From positions 1,922,001 through 1,986,000 of the forward strand of contig NZ_CP120983.1 in the NCBI RefSeq assembly GCF_030719215.1: a stretch of DNA of 64,000 nt, read 5' to 3'. The translations under genes and the position numbers were made by a program. How positions within the stretch are numbered: the first letter of the stretch is position 1; every line of letters begins with the position of its first letter. This document shows positions 51,312-60,713 of this stretch, piece by piece. Below the pieces are notes generated by a model that saw only the letters and a list, made by a program, of their open reading frames with translations, searched no databases and was not told where the DNA came from. The stretch comes from Streptomyces sp. Alt3 (lineage in GTDB: Bacteria > Actinomycetota > Actinomycetes > Streptomycetales > Streptomycetaceae).

Positions 51312-51776
51312 TCAGGTCTCGTTCGTCTCCGAAGACCCGCTGGTGAGCGTGTCGACCTCGTCGAAGGTCTGCAGCAGCGTCTGGGCGTCGATGGCGTCCA
51401 GGTTCTTGTTCTTGGTCTTGTTGGCCTCTTCGATGGTGTCGGTGAGCGCTTCCTGCAGCTCCTTGAAGAGCTCCATCTGGTCGCCGAGAAGCTTGTCGAT
51501 GGCCTCGGCCGCCGTCCGGACACCTTCGATCAGCTTGGGTCCCGAGACCAGGGCCTCGGTGGCCATCTTGCCGATGCGCAGAAGCTGCTGGCCCTGCACG
51601 AGGTTGTCCGGGCTGGTGTGCCCGTCGATGAGGTCACCGAGCGGCCGGATGTTGGGCGCCTCGCCGTCCTCCCGGTGCTTCTTCGCCTTGGTGTACACAG
51701 GCTGCACCTCGTTGTCCCGGAAGTTCTCCATCTGCTTGAGGTCGAAATGCTTGACGTCGGCCTTCTCACCGGCCAT
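51312..51776 (-). CDS. Small helical type VII-associated protein
   Basis: The 154-residue protein is almost entirely helical, acidic overall, and lacks cysteine and signal peptide. AGGAGG lies seven bases before the start at 51776. No WXG motif is present, yet size, composition (LLGDQMELFKELQEALTDTI) and place between the WXG100 genes and the WKG protein suggest a type VII-associated chaperone or substrate. I do not recognise the family by name. A longer open frame upstream to 51899 crosses a strong hairpin and is not used. Confidence 0.65.
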   Translation of the reverse strand: MAGEKADVKHFDLKQMENFRDNEVQPVYTKAKKHREDGEAPNIRPLGDLIDGHTSPDNLVQGQQLLRIGKMATEALVSGPKLIEGVRTAAEAIDKLLGDQMELFKELQEALTDTIEEANKTKNKNLDAIDAQTLLQTFDEVDTLTSGSSETNET

Positions 51777-51858
51777 GGGACGTCCTCCTGCCGTTCGGTA
51801 CCGGACGGAACGCGGGCCGGCCGGACGAAGTGGAGTCCGGCCGGCCCCGGGGACCTGC

Positions 51859-51900
51859 CGTGCGGATCGTGCCGGGGAACGCCCCGGCACGATCCGCACG
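51859..51900. terminator. Perfect 19-bp hairpin just after the WXG100 gene
   Basis: CGTGCGGATCGTGCCGGGG (51859-51877) pairs exactly with 51882-51900 around a four-base loop. It begins seven bases beyond the stop of the WXG100 gene at 51908. This is the strongest minus-strand terminator-like signal in the locus and would limit readthrough into the downstream effector-associated genes, keeping WXG100 expression higher. Confidence 0.8.
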
Positions 51901-51907
51901 CAGGGCC

Positions 51908-52216
51908 TCAGCGAGCTCGCACGTTGCCCCAGTTGTCGGCGCTCCTGCGCTCGTCACGGGAGTGGTTGTCGTGGATGCTCTGGACCAGTTCACCGCTGTC
52001 GCCCAGGAGCAGGGCCATGTTCTTGGTGGCCTGGTCCCACTCCGCCTGGACTCCGCGGTACATCTGCTGGTCGTCACCCTCCCAGGACATGACGAGCGGC
52101 TTCAGCTCGTCCTCCAGGTTGTTGAGGGTGGTGATGATCTGCTGGGTCTGGCCCTTCAGCTCCTCAATCGCGTTCCGGACCGTGGCGTACTGCACATCGA
52201 TGATGCCGTCGGCCAT
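51908..52216 (-). CDS. WXG100 family type VII secretion protein
   Basis: The 102-residue protein is a typical WXG100 helical hairpin with the turn SWEGDDQQ at about residues 44-51. The C-terminal helix ends with GELVQSIHDNHSRDERRSADNW, which carries the acidic/aromatic export-signal type residues of the family. AGGAGA precedes the start at 52216 by six bases. It pairs with the WXG100-type protein 93 nt upstream; the two likely form the secreted heterodimer of this ESX system. Confidence 0.88.
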   Translation of the reverse strand: MADGIIDVQYATVRNAIEELKGQTQQIITTLNNLEDELKPLVMSWEGDDQQMYRGVQAEWDQATKNMALLLGDSGELVQSIHDNHSRDERRSADNWGNVRAR

Positions 52217-52308
52217 GACGTCTCCTCTCGGGTGGCCGGGCGTCGAGGCCCGGGAAGCTCACGGGTGCCGGCCTCTTCGCAGGGGCCGGTTGCCGCTGGG
52301 GGGTCGGG

Positions 52309-52644
52309 TCAGCGCAGCGCTTCGAAGACACCCTGGCTGGTCTTGCTGTTGAGCACCTCGGTCAGGTCCTGGTTCTCCTTCGCCAGGCGGTTGGCCGAGG
52401 TCACGTTCTCCTGGAGCGCGTCGATCATCTTGCTGATCTGGACGACGACCTTCTGCGCTTCGGAGTTCCAGCTGCGGAAGAGCTTCAGCAGAGCCTGACC
52501 CTCGTCGCCGCCGACACCCGAACGCGCCGCGACCTCGGCCACGTTGTTCTGGATCTTCTCGACCGCGGCCCGGGCCGACTCCAGGGAGGAGACACCTCCC
52601 AAGCCCTTGGCATATTCCGCTTTCCTGCCGGAACCGTCCGCCAT
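52309..52644 (-). CDS. WXG100-type protein, partner of the following gene
   Basis: The 111-residue protein forms two predicted helices around FRSWNSEAQK, where the canonical WXG turn reads WNS. Start chosen at 52644 with GGGAG six bases upstream; the longer frame to 52680 has no support. It is the promoter-proximal small gene of the cluster, preceded by a 467-nt low-GC upstream region. It probably heterodimerises with the WXG100 protein encoded next. Confidence 0.82.
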   Translation of the reverse strand: MADGSGRKAEYAKGLGGVSSLESARAAVEKIQNNVAEVAARSGVGGDEGQALLKLFRSWNSEAQKVVVQISKMIDALQENVTSANRLAKENQDLTEVLNSKTSQGVFEALR

Positions 52645-53111
52645 GTCACGCTCCCTTCGTTCAGGCGAGTCTCCTCGCACCGTTGCCCGCTGAGGCTAAG
52701 GAGAATCCACCGTCCGGCGCAACGGATGCTGGGGAAATTTGAGCATAGGTCAGCTCGCCGGAATCTCTGCGCGGCAATGGAGTTGTCGAGATGTTTCCGC
52801 AAAATGAACGCGTGTTACCCGGCGGGCCGGGCCGATGGGCCGCCAACGCCCCGTTCCGAATCATGCGGTCACCGAACGGGCGCGGTCCCGCCGCGAACGG
52901 TCATCGAAGACGCCCGTTCCAGGTGAAGCGGGCAGGTCTCAGGATCAGACCTCCGGGAGCGTGACGCCCAAAAAAGTTTGAGCAAATTCTGAGCTTTCCC
53001 GCCGCGATCGATGCACGACGAATCCACCTCAGAGCGACGAGAGCGCAGCATAAAGTCACAACTGCCCTCGGCGTCTCATTCTCCGAAGCCTCAGTAACGG
53101 GTTGCCGGGTG
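52645..53111. promoter_or_regulatory. Upstream region of the WXG100 genes with repeated TGCTCAAA elements
   Basis: This 467-nt gap is the least GC-rich part of the ESX locus and should contain the promoter of the WXG100 genes. The octamer TTTGAGCA (TGCTCAAA on the coding strand) occurs at about 52738-52745 and again at about 52977-52984, each followed or preceded by an A/T run. The copies lie about 95 and 335 nt upstream of the first WXG100 start and may be activator or sigma-factor sites. No gene is supported here. Confidence 0.45.
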
Positions 53112-54722
53112 TCAGGACGTGGAGCCGGCCGCCCTGGCCGCACCCTCGCCGGCAGCCTGGCCCACCCGCTCCGCTTCGCCCTTCTCGGCCCTCTCGCCGC
53201 CCTGCTCCTCCGGGTCTTCGGCACCGCACCGCGGAGCCGTGACCTTGGGCTGCGCGGCACCGGACGCGGCTGCCGGATCGAGGTCGGCGCCGGTCGGGAG
53301 GGCTGCCAGCATGGGTGCGGGGACCGAGCTGATGTCCTTCTCGGCGTAGCCGAGCGCCGCCAGGGAGTCCTTGGCCGAAACCCGGTACTTCACACCGTTC
53401 TCCGCCACCAGGTAGGTGGTGCCGGCGTGCGCGGCGCCACTCGCGTGCAGGGCGCGGACGAGCGCCCCGTGACCGGGACGCACCACCGTGACGTCCGTCC
53501 TCACACAGGCCGCCTCGAGCGGCTGCGCGGTTCCCTCCGAGACGGCGACCGGGGCGAGCTCGGCGAGCGGTACCAGCACCGACTTGATCCGCGCGCCGCC
53601 GTTGTCGCCGTCCACCTGCGCGCACAGCGCGGTGCCGCGCGGCGCCGACTGCGGGGTCGGCGGCGTCTCGGGCAGCTCCGCGGATCCGGCCGTGCCCGAG
53701 CCCTCGGCCCTGTGCTCGCGCAGCGCGTCGGCACCGAGCGCACGCACCTCGGGCGACTGCCCCTCGTAGGCGTCCTTCTGGGTCGCCGGGTCGCCCAGCA
53801 CGAGCGCGGCGCCGAGCCGGGTCAGCGGCACCAGGCCGTCCTTCCGCAGCAGGTGGTACGTGCTGCCTCCGCCGGGCACGCTGACCTTGAACAGCTGACC
53901 CGTCCGGCTGGCCTCACCGCCGAGCTCGGGTCCTTCGGCGCCGCGTCCCTCGACCTCGGGGGGCTTCAGGGCGGGCCCGGGAGCCAAGGCGTCGAGGAAG
54001 GCCGCCGAGACCGGCATGGCCTGCTCGGAGCCGTACCCGAGAGCGGTACGGGCGTCGGAGGCGCGGTCCAGCGCCAGCCTGCTGCCGCGCCACACAAGGT
54101 ACTCGGTACGGTCCGGGCCGCGTACGAGAACCCCGCGGTCGGCACCGACACCGCGGGAGTCCAGGGGCGCCCCGGCGACCACGGTCGTGGCTCCGGGCTT
54201 CTCCACCCCGGTTCCCCCTGCGGCACCCGAGGTGCTGGCCAGGGCTCCTCCCGGCCCGGTGACGCACATGTGCCAGGCGCCCTCGTCGAGTTGTCCCGGT
54301 CCGGGCAGGCCGTCCGGCGCTCCGGGTATGCCGGCCGGGGACCCCACGGGGATGTCCCGCAGCGACGCGGTGGCGACGTCCACGGTCGGGAGGTCCGAGC
54401 CGCCGATCAGGCGTGCCGAGGCGTAGTTGCGCACCGGGTGCAGCACGCCGTCGGTGCCGGTCCACAGGTAGCGGGCTCCGGTGTCCCGGTTGACCACCAG
54501 GTTCCTCGCGTCACGCCAGCCGTCGTTGCCACCGGGGCGCAGCAACCCGTACACGGTGGCGCCCGCTCCGATCAGGACCGTCACCAGCACGCCGAAGACC
54601 ACGCCCCGGGTGGTGCGTCCGAGCGGGCTCTCCGGGGCGTCCGGGTCGGCCGTCAGCAGGCCCGAGCTGAGCCTGCCCATCATGAATCCGTGGGCGTGTA
54701 CCTGGTCGCGCTTGGACTGCAC
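53112..54722 (-). CDS. eccB: Type VII secretion protein EccB
   Basis: The 536-residue protein starts with MQSKRDQVHAHGFMMGRLSS, the canonical EccB N-terminus, from a GTG preceded by GAGGAGAGG. A single transmembrane helix (VVFGVLVTVLIGAGATVYGLL) follows at about residues 40-60, then a large extracytoplasmic region with YLW, YLV, YHLL and YLVAENGVKYRV repeats and paired cysteines. EccB is an essential membrane-complex component of ESX systems. It lies 47 nt downstream of eccD in the same direction. Confidence 0.93.
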   Translation of the reverse strand: MQSKRDQVHAHGFMMGRLSSGLLTADPDAPESPLGRTTRGVVFGVLVTVLIGAGATVYGLLRPGGNDGWRDARNLVVNRDTGARYLWTGTDGVLHPVRNYASARLIGGSDLPTVDVATASLRDIPVGSPAGIPGAPDGLPGPGQLDEGAWHMCVTGPGGALASTSGAAGGTGVEKPGATTVVAGAPLDSRGVGADRGVLVRGPDRTEYLVWRGSRLALDRASDARTALGYGSEQAMPVSAAFLDALAPGPALKPPEVEGRGAEGPELGGEASRTGQLFKVSVPGGGSTYHLLRKDGLVPLTRLGAALVLGDPATQKDAYEGQSPEVRALGADALREHRAEGSGTAGSAELPETPPTPQSAPRGTALCAQVDGDNGGARIKSVLVPLAELAPVAVSEGTAQPLEAACVRTDVTVVRPGHGALVRALHASGAAHAGTTYLVAENGVKYRVSAKDSLAALGYAEKDISSVPAPMLAALPTGADLDPAAASGAAQPKVTAPRCGAEDPEEQGGERAEKGEAERVGQAAGEGAARAAGSTS

Positions 54723-54769
54723 AGCCTCTCCTCAACTCGTTCTCGTGTGACGGCGTCCGACTGGCGTCG

Positions 54770-56178
54770 TCAGCCGAACAGGCCGCGCAGCCAGCCGAAG
54801 AGTCCCGCCACCCACAGGGTGAACGGCAGCAGCGCGACGGCGAGGCCGGTGTGCGCCAGCTCCGCGGCACGGCCCCAGTACGGCAGGACCCGGCGGCCGG
54901 GCAGCGTCCAGGAGGCGACGACGAGTCCCGCCGCTGCGGCGAGCAGCACGCCGAAGACCACCACCCGGCCGTCGGCTCCGCTGTCGAACGCCCAGGCCCT
55001 GGCCATCAGCAGCAGCCCCAGGGCCCCCGGCAGCGCCAGGGTCAGCCGCTGGCCGATGTGCACCAGACCCCGGCTGTGGAGGAGCAGCAGGAGGCTCAGC
55101 GCGAGTCCGGTCAGCACCTCGGGCAGGTCCGGCTTCTCGGCGAGGACCACCAGGGCTGCCGCGGCGATGGTGCCGGTACCGGCGAAGAGTGCGGTGACCC
55201 AGCGTCCGGCAAGTTCGGTGCGCTCGGCGACCTCGTCACCGATGTAGGGGTCGATGCCCTCCTGGAGCTGGCCGGCGGTGGACGGCAGCGCCGGCATCCG
55301 CATCCCGGCCAGTTTGAAGGCGAACGGTGCGACCGCCCCGGCTGCGAGGACGATCACCGTGGCGACCAGCGCCACCGCGGCCGGCACGTCCAGGCCCGTG
55401 TACCCCATCAGAACCCCGGCGATCGCCGTGGCCACCGCGACCATCGCGGTGGCCAGCAGGGCAGGGGCGCCGACCGCGGTGGCGGCCAGTGCGAGGACCG
55501 CGCCTCCCGCGCCCGCGGCACCCGCGGCCAGGAGCCGGGCGCCTGCGACCTGCTCCGCGTCGGGGCCGGTCAGGTCCCCGCCGGGCAGCACCCAGCCGAC
55601 CAGCGCGAGGCAGGGTGCGACCAGCAGGGCGAGCGCGACGGCGGAGGCGCGGTCGCCGACCGCCCGGCTGGCGGAGCCGGCTCCGCGAGCAGGAGCAGAC
55701 CGACCAGCGCCGCGCAGGCCGCCCGGGAACCACCGGAGCTGGTCGTCACCCCCGGCCAGAAGACCAGCATGAGGGCGGTCGCCACGGTCGCCACCGCGGT
55801 ACCGACGAGCAGGCCACGCGCCGCTCCGGGAGACCACGTGCGCAGGCGCCTTCCCACGGTCTCGGCGATACCGTCCACCAGGTCGTCGAGCCGTGCCTCG
55901 GGCAGCGCCTCGGTGTGCGGGCGCAGGTAGAGCACGGCGCCGTCGGCCAGCCCGGCCCGCGCCAGGGTGGTCTCCTCGTCGAGCGGGGCGTCACCCAGTC
56001 GTTGGAGCACCCAGCCGGCGTGGTCGAGTCCGGCCTCCTCGGCCTCCTCGCCGACGTAACGCAGCAGTGTGGGCAGCAGATCGGCGACCGGTACGTCGGC
56101 GGGCACCGCCAGATCGATGCTGACGCTCGGTGCACGTACGGTCAGGCGGCACGATTCGGCCACCGCGCTGTCGGTCAT
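54770..56178 (-). CDS. eccD: Type VII secretion protein EccD, interrupted by one frame break
   Basis: The N-terminal frame (56178 to about 55680) has a ubiquitin-like domain (CRLTVRAPSVSIDLAVPADV) and the first transmembrane helices (LLVGTAVATVATALMLVF). The remaining frame (about 55680 to 54770) supplies the rest of the multi-spanning membrane part, ending PFTLWVAGLFGWLRGLFG. The joined protein would be about 469 residues, normal for EccD. The frames meet inside a 16-bp perfect palindrome at 55671-55686, and adding one base (GC to GCC) restores LLLLAGAGSASRAVGDRAS. Both halves have clear similarity, so a sequencing error or a recent mutation is the likely cause. Confidence 0.88.
55671..55686. 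other. 16-bp perfect palindrome at the eccD frame break
   Basis: GCGGAGCCGGCTCCGC reads identically on both strands. The change of reading frame in eccD occurs within it, consistent with either a one-base sequencing loss in a hairpin or a true deletion at a hairpin. Confidence 0.8.
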
Positions 56179-56590
56179 CAGCTGAACTCTCGTCTTCCGA
56201 AAGGCTTTGACAGGAGGACTTCCCCGCGAGGGGGGATGTGCGAACAGTACGGAAGGTCCGCGCGGCCGCGAACCGGGGGGCCGGGCGCGGAATGTGCCTC
56301 CGCGGACCCCGGCGACGACCACTCCCGCGTGGACAGGTCGTGTTCCGTGAATGCACACTACTGCCTACGACCACAGGGTCGCGCTGCGGACCGGACTCCA
56401 TTTATCCGGTATGTGGTTGGCCATCACGGAAGTTGCCCGCGCCCGGCCATCCGCTCGAAACATTCATCCGGCGTTCACCGCGCGTCGCGTGGGGCCCGGA
56501 GAATCGGTGCGGTGCGGCCCTTTCCACCGCCGGGTGCGCCGGAATTCCGGTGCGGGCCGGAGAGTTCAGTGAACCGGAGGTTCTGTTCCC
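56179..56590. promoter_or_regulatory. Divergent eccD-eccC intergenic region
   Basis: These 412 nt separate the divergent eccD and eccC genes and must hold promoters for both. An A/T-richer patch runs from 56340 to 56420. The eccC ribosome site GGAGG is at 56576-56580. Short open frames here have no family similarity. Confidence 0.45.
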
Positions 56591-59500
56591 TTGAGTGTCG
56601 TGCTGTTTCGTCGCCCGGCCCGCAGGCGCGGGCCGGAGATGCCCGAAGGGCAATTGACCCTCCAGGAGCCGCCGGTCCTCGCCGAGACGGTGCCCGACAC
56701 CTCGGCGATCTGGACCTATCTGCCGATGGCGCTGATGTCGGTCTCGATGATGCTGATGTTCCTGCGCCCCGGCGGCGGGAACGGCGTCTTCATGTACCTG
56801 GCGATGGGCGTCATGGCGCTCTCCGCCGGTGCCATGCTGCTGGGTCAGCTGATGCGGCGCTCCAGTGAGCGCAAGCAGCGCCTGAAGGGTGAACGCCGCG
56901 ACTACCTGCGGTACCTGGCCCAGATCCGCAAGCGGGTCCGCGCCACCATCACGGAGCAGCAGCGGGCGCTCGCCTGGCGCCACCCGGAGCCCGCGTCGCT
57001 TCGCTCACTGGCCCGCACCTCGCGACTGTGGGAGCGGCGCCCGGCCGACGAGGACTTCGGCGAGATCCGTCTCGCGGTCGGCGAGCAGCAGCTCGCACTC
57101 ACCCTGAACCCGGTCTCCACCCGGCCGGTCGAGGACCTCGAACCCCTCTGCGCGCACGCCCTGCGCCGCTTCGTCCGCGCCTACTCCACCATCCCCGGGC
57201 AGCCCCTCGGCCTCTACCTGCGTTCGTCGGCCCGGGTCCTGCTGCGCCCCGAGGAGGCGCCCGACCAGGAAGCCTCCGGGCCGGGCGGCACCCCGTCCGG
57301 GGAGGCGGGCGAGGGCCCCGGCGGGGAAGCGGTGCGTGCCCTGGTGCGCGCCATGCTCGGCCAGTTGGCGGTGTTCCACGCGCCCGAGGAGCTGTGGATC
57401 GCCTTCTGCGTCAGCGACGAGCGGCGGCCCGACTGGGAATGGGCCAAGTGGCTCCCGCACACGCTGGACCCGTACGAGGAGGACGGCGCCGGACAGGCCC
57501 GCCGGATCACCGCCGACGTCACCGAACTCGACGACCTCCTGGGTGCCGAGTTCGCCGAACGCCCCGGCTTCGACCCGGAAGCGCGCCCCGGCCGCGACGA
57601 GCCCTACACGATCGTCGTCCTGGACGGCGTCTCCGTGCCCGAGGGCCACCGCTGGGAGGGACACGGCTACCGCAACGCCCTGGCCCTCGACATATCCGGG
57701 TCGCTGCGCTGGCGCCCCGGCCGCAACACCCTGAGGCTGACCGTGGGCTCCGACCAGGTGAGCCTGGTGCGCACCGACCGCAGCCGCAAGGAGCGCTCGG
57801 TGCCGCTCGGCCGGCCCGACCGGCTCGGCCTCCTCGGCGCGGAGTCGCTGGCCCGGCTGATCACCCCCCGCCGGATGAGCCTGGGCACCGACATCGCGCA
57901 GCCGATGGACACGGACGTGGAGCTGACCACGCTGCTCGGCATCCCCGACCTGCACCGGCACGACCCGCAGACCCTCTTCAACCGTCACACGGGCTCCGCA
58001 CGGCTTCGGGTACCGATCGCGGTCGGCGTGGACGGCCGCCCCGTGGACCTCGACATCAAGGAGTCCGCGCAGGGCGGCATGGGCCCGCACGGCATGCTCA
58101 TCGGAGCCACCGGCTCCGGCAAGAGCGAACTCCTGCGCACGCTCGTCCTGGGGCTCGCCCTGACCAACTCCTCCGAGACCCTCAACTTCATCCTGGTCGA
58201 CTTCAAGGGTGGAGCCACCTTCCTCGGGCTGGAGGAACTCCCGCACACCTCCGCCGTCATCACCAACCTCGCCGACGAGGTCGCCCTGGTCGAGCGTATG
58301 CAGGACGCCCTGCACGGCGAACTGATCCGGCGTCAGGAGCTGCTGCGCTCCGCCGGCAACTACACCTCCGCCCTGGAGTACGAGCGCGCCCGCGCCGGGG
58401 GGACGGACCTCACCCCGCTGCCCAGTCTCTTCGTGGTGGTCGACGAGTTCAGTGAGCTGCTGTCCGCGCACCGGGAGTTCATGGACCTGTTCGTGATGAT
58501 CGGCCGGCTCGGCCGCTCCCTCGGGGTGCATCTGCTGCTGGCCTCGCAGCGCCTGGACGAGGGCCGCATGCACCAGCTCGAGAGCCACCTGTCGTACCGC
58601 ATCGGTCTGCGTACCTTCTCCGCCATGGAGAGCCGCGGCGTACTCGGCGTCCCGGACGCCTACGAGCTGCCTGCCCAGCCGGGCAGCGGCTACCTGAAGT
58701 CCGGGGTGGAGGCCCTCACACGGTTCCGCGCCGCCTACTCGTCCGGGACGTACGGGCGCCGCACCGGTGCGGTCGTCCAGGCCCGGGTGGCCAGCCAGGT
58801 GGTGCCGTGGACCAGCGGCTGGGTGGTGCCGCGCACCTTGGACCCGGCCACCGAGCCGGAGCCGGAGGCCGAGGAGACGGGCGAGGAGGAGGCCCTGCTC
58901 GACGTGGCCCTCGACCGGCTGCGCGGTTCCGGCCCCGCCGCCCACCGGGTGTGGCTGCCGCCGCTGGACGAGCCCTCCCCGCTGGACGTCCTGCTGCCCG
59001 GCATCGCCCCCGACCCGGAGCGCGGCCTCAGCGCCGCCGGGTGGTCCGGCACCGGACGGCTGCGGGTCCCGGTCGGCCTCGTGGACAAGCCCTTCGAGCA
59101 GCGCCGCGACCCGCTGGTCGTGGACCTCTCCGGAGCCGGCGGGCACGTCGCCGTCGCGGGCGGTTCGCAGAGCGGCAAGTCCACACTCGCCCGCACGCTC
59201 ATCGCCGCCCTGGCCCTCACCCACACACCCGCCGAGATCCAGTTCTACTGCCTCGACTTCGGCGGTGGCGGTCTCTCGCAGCTCGCCGCCCTTCCGCACG
59301 TCGGCGGGGTCGCGGCACGGCTCAACCCGGAGCGGGTGCACCGTACCGTCGCCGAGGTGATGACGCTCCTCGCCCGCCGCGAGCAGTTCTTCGTGGACCA
59401 CACGCTCGACTCCATGCAGTCCTACCGTCGCCGCCGGGCCGCCGGGGAGTTCCCCGACGAGCCGTTCGGCGACGTGTTCATGGTGGTCGACGGCTGGTCC

Positions 59501-60643
59501 ACGGTCCGTCAGGACTACGACGACCTGATCCCGAAGTTCAACGAACTCGCCGCCCGGGGGCTCAACTACGGCATCCACCTGATCATCACCACCACGCGCT
59601 GGGTGGAGCTGTCGGCCCAGGTCCGTGACCAGGCGGCCACCCGCCTCGAACTGCGGATGGGTGACCCGATGGACTCCGAGATCGACACCCGCAAGGCCCG
59701 CTCGGTGCCGCGCAGCGGTGGACGCGGCATCACCGCGGACAGCAAGATGCACTTCCTCGCCGGGCTGCCCCGGCTGGACGGAAGCGGCTCCCTGGACGAC
59801 CTCGGCGACGGGGTCACGCACCTGGTCGCGGAGATCTCCCGGCACTGGACGGGCGCACCCGCGCCTCAGGTCCGGATGCTGCCGCACAGGCTCCCGGTAT
59901 CCGATCTCCCGGAGCCCGAGGCCACCGAGGGCGGGGGCATGCGTATCCCGCTGGGCATCGACCAGGACGCGCTGGAACCGGTCTGGCACGACTTCAGCCG
60001 TACACCGCACCTGATCGTGGTCGGTGACACGGAGAGCGGCAAGACCAACCTGCTGCGCGGCATCACCAGGAACATCACCACCCGCTACACCCCGGAGGAG
60101 GCGAAGATCATCGCGGTGGACTACCGCCGCACCCTGGTCGACGCCATTCCCGAGGAGTACCGCATCGGGCACGTGATCTCCTTGGACAACCTCAAGGAGA
60201 CGATCGAGGGCGCGGCCCGCGCGATGAAGTCCCGTGTCCCGGGCGCCGACATCGCGCCCGCCCGGATGCGCAGGTGCGACTGGTGGACCGGTCCCCGCCT
60301 GTTCGTCCTGGTCGACGACTACGACATGGTCTCCGGAAACTCCTTCCAGAGCCCCTTCGAACCGCTCTTCGAGAATCTGACCCTGGGCTTCGAGATGGGT
60401 CTGCACCTGGTCGTCGCCCGCAGTGCCATGGGTGCCGGCCGTGGCCTCAGCGACGGGCTCATCCGCCGCCTCGACGAGGCCAACAACCCCGCGGTCCTGC
60501 TCTCCTGCCCGCCCACCGAGGGCCGTCTCTTCGGCGACGCGAAGCCCCTCAACCTCCCGCCCGGCCGGGCCCTCCACATCGCCCGCCGCCGGCCGCGTCT
60601 CATGCAGACGGCGCTGATCGAGGAGAGCCGGAGCCAGGACTGA
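56591..60643 (+). CDS. eccC: Type VII secretion protein EccC (fused FtsK/SpoIIIE ATPase)
   Basis: The 1350-residue protein begins at a TTG, ten bases after GGAGG, with the family N-terminus SVVLFRRPARRRGPEMP. Two transmembrane helices follow near residues 35-85. Three ATPase domains have Walker A motifs GATGSGKS (about 505), GGSQSGKS (about 857) and GDTESGKT (about 1145), with Walker B-like VVVDEF, MVVDGWS and VLVDDYD. It is the motor that recognises WXG100-type export signals. The gene is on the strand opposite to the rest of the locus. All functional motifs are intact. Confidence 0.95.
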   Translation: MSVVLFRRPARRRGPEMPEGQLTLQEPPVLAETVPDTSAIWTYLPMALMSVSMMLMFLRPGGGNGVFMYLAMGVMALSAGAMLLGQLMRRSSERKQRLKGERRDYLRYLAQIRKRVRATITEQQRALAWRHPEPASLRSLARTSRLWERRPADEDFGEIRLAVGEQQLALTLNPVSTRPVEDLEPLCAHALRRFVRAYSTIPGQPLGLYLRSSARVLLRPEEAPDQEASGPGGTPSGEAGEGPGGEAVRALVRAMLGQLAVFHAPEELWIAFCVSDERRPDWEWAKWLPHTLDPYEEDGAGQARRITADVTELDDLLGAEFAERPGFDPEARPGRDEPYTIVVLDGVSVPEGHRWEGHGYRNALALDISGSLRWRPGRNTLRLTVGSDQVSLVRTDRSRKERSVPLGRPDRLGLLGAESLARLITPRRMSLGTDIAQPMDTDVELTTLLGIPDLHRHDPQTLFNRHTGSARLRVPIAVGVDGRPVDLDIKESAQGGMGPHGMLIGATGSGKSELLRTLVLGLALTNSSETLNFILVDFKGGATFLGLEELPHTSAVITNLADEVALVERMQDALHGELIRRQELLRSAGNYTSALEYERARAGGTDLTPLPSLFVVVDEFSELLSAHREFMDLFVMIGRLGRSLGVHLLLASQRLDEGRMHQLESHLSYRIGLRTFSAMESRGVLGVPDAYELPAQPGSGYLKSGVEALTRFRAAYSSGTYGRRTGAVVQARVASQVVPWTSGWVVPRTLDPATEPEPEAEETGEEEALLDVALDRLRGSGPAAHRVWLPPLDEPSPLDVLLPGIAPDPERGLSAAGWSGTGRLRVPVGLVDKPFEQRRDPLVVDLSGAGGHVAVAGGSQSGKSTLARTLIAALALTHTPAEIQFYCLDFGGGGLSQLAALPHVGGVAARLNPERVHRTVAEVMTLLARREQFFVDHTLDSMQSYRRRRAAGEFPDEPFGDVFMVVDGWSTVRQDYDDLIPKFNELAARGLNYGIHLIITTTRWVELSAQVRDQAATRLELRMGDPMDSEIDTRKARSVPRSGGRGITADSKMHFLAGLPRLDGSGSLDDLGDGVTHLVAEISRHWTGAPAPQVRMLPHRLPVSDLPEPEATEGGGMRIPLGIDQDALEPVWHDFSRTPHLIVVGDTESGKTNLLRGITRNITTRYTPEEAKIIAVDYRRTLVDAIPEEYRIGHVISLDNLKETIEGAARAMKSRVPGADIAPARMRRCDWWTGPRLFVLVDDYDMVSGNSFQSPFEPLFENLTLGFEMGLHLVVARSAMGAGRGLSDGLIRRLDEANNPAVLLSCPPTEGRLFGDAKPLNLPPGRALHIARRRPRLMQTALIEESRSQD

Positions 60644-60653
60644 CAGGACGCAC

Positions 60654-60699
60654 GACGACGACACCCTCCCGAGGTCGGCCTCGGGAGGGTGTCGTCGTC
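60654..60699. terminator. Bidirectional 21-bp hairpin between eccC and mycP
   Basis: Bases 60654-60674 pair without mismatch with 60679-60699 around the loop TCGG. The stem starts 11 nt after the eccC stop and ends 15 nt before the mycP stop on the opposite strand. It should end transcription from both sides. Confidence 0.9.
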
Positions 60700-60713
60700 A
60701 TGCCACGGATCAA

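Noticed and set aside
55671..55686. Programmed ribosomal frameshift in eccD
   Set aside because: No slippery heptamer or conserved downstream structure is evident. A missing base is the simpler explanation, so it is reported only as a frame break.
57005..60664. A 1219-residue minus-strand open frame opposite eccC
   Set aside because: It is a shadow of eccC, which has three intact ATPase domains on the plus strand.
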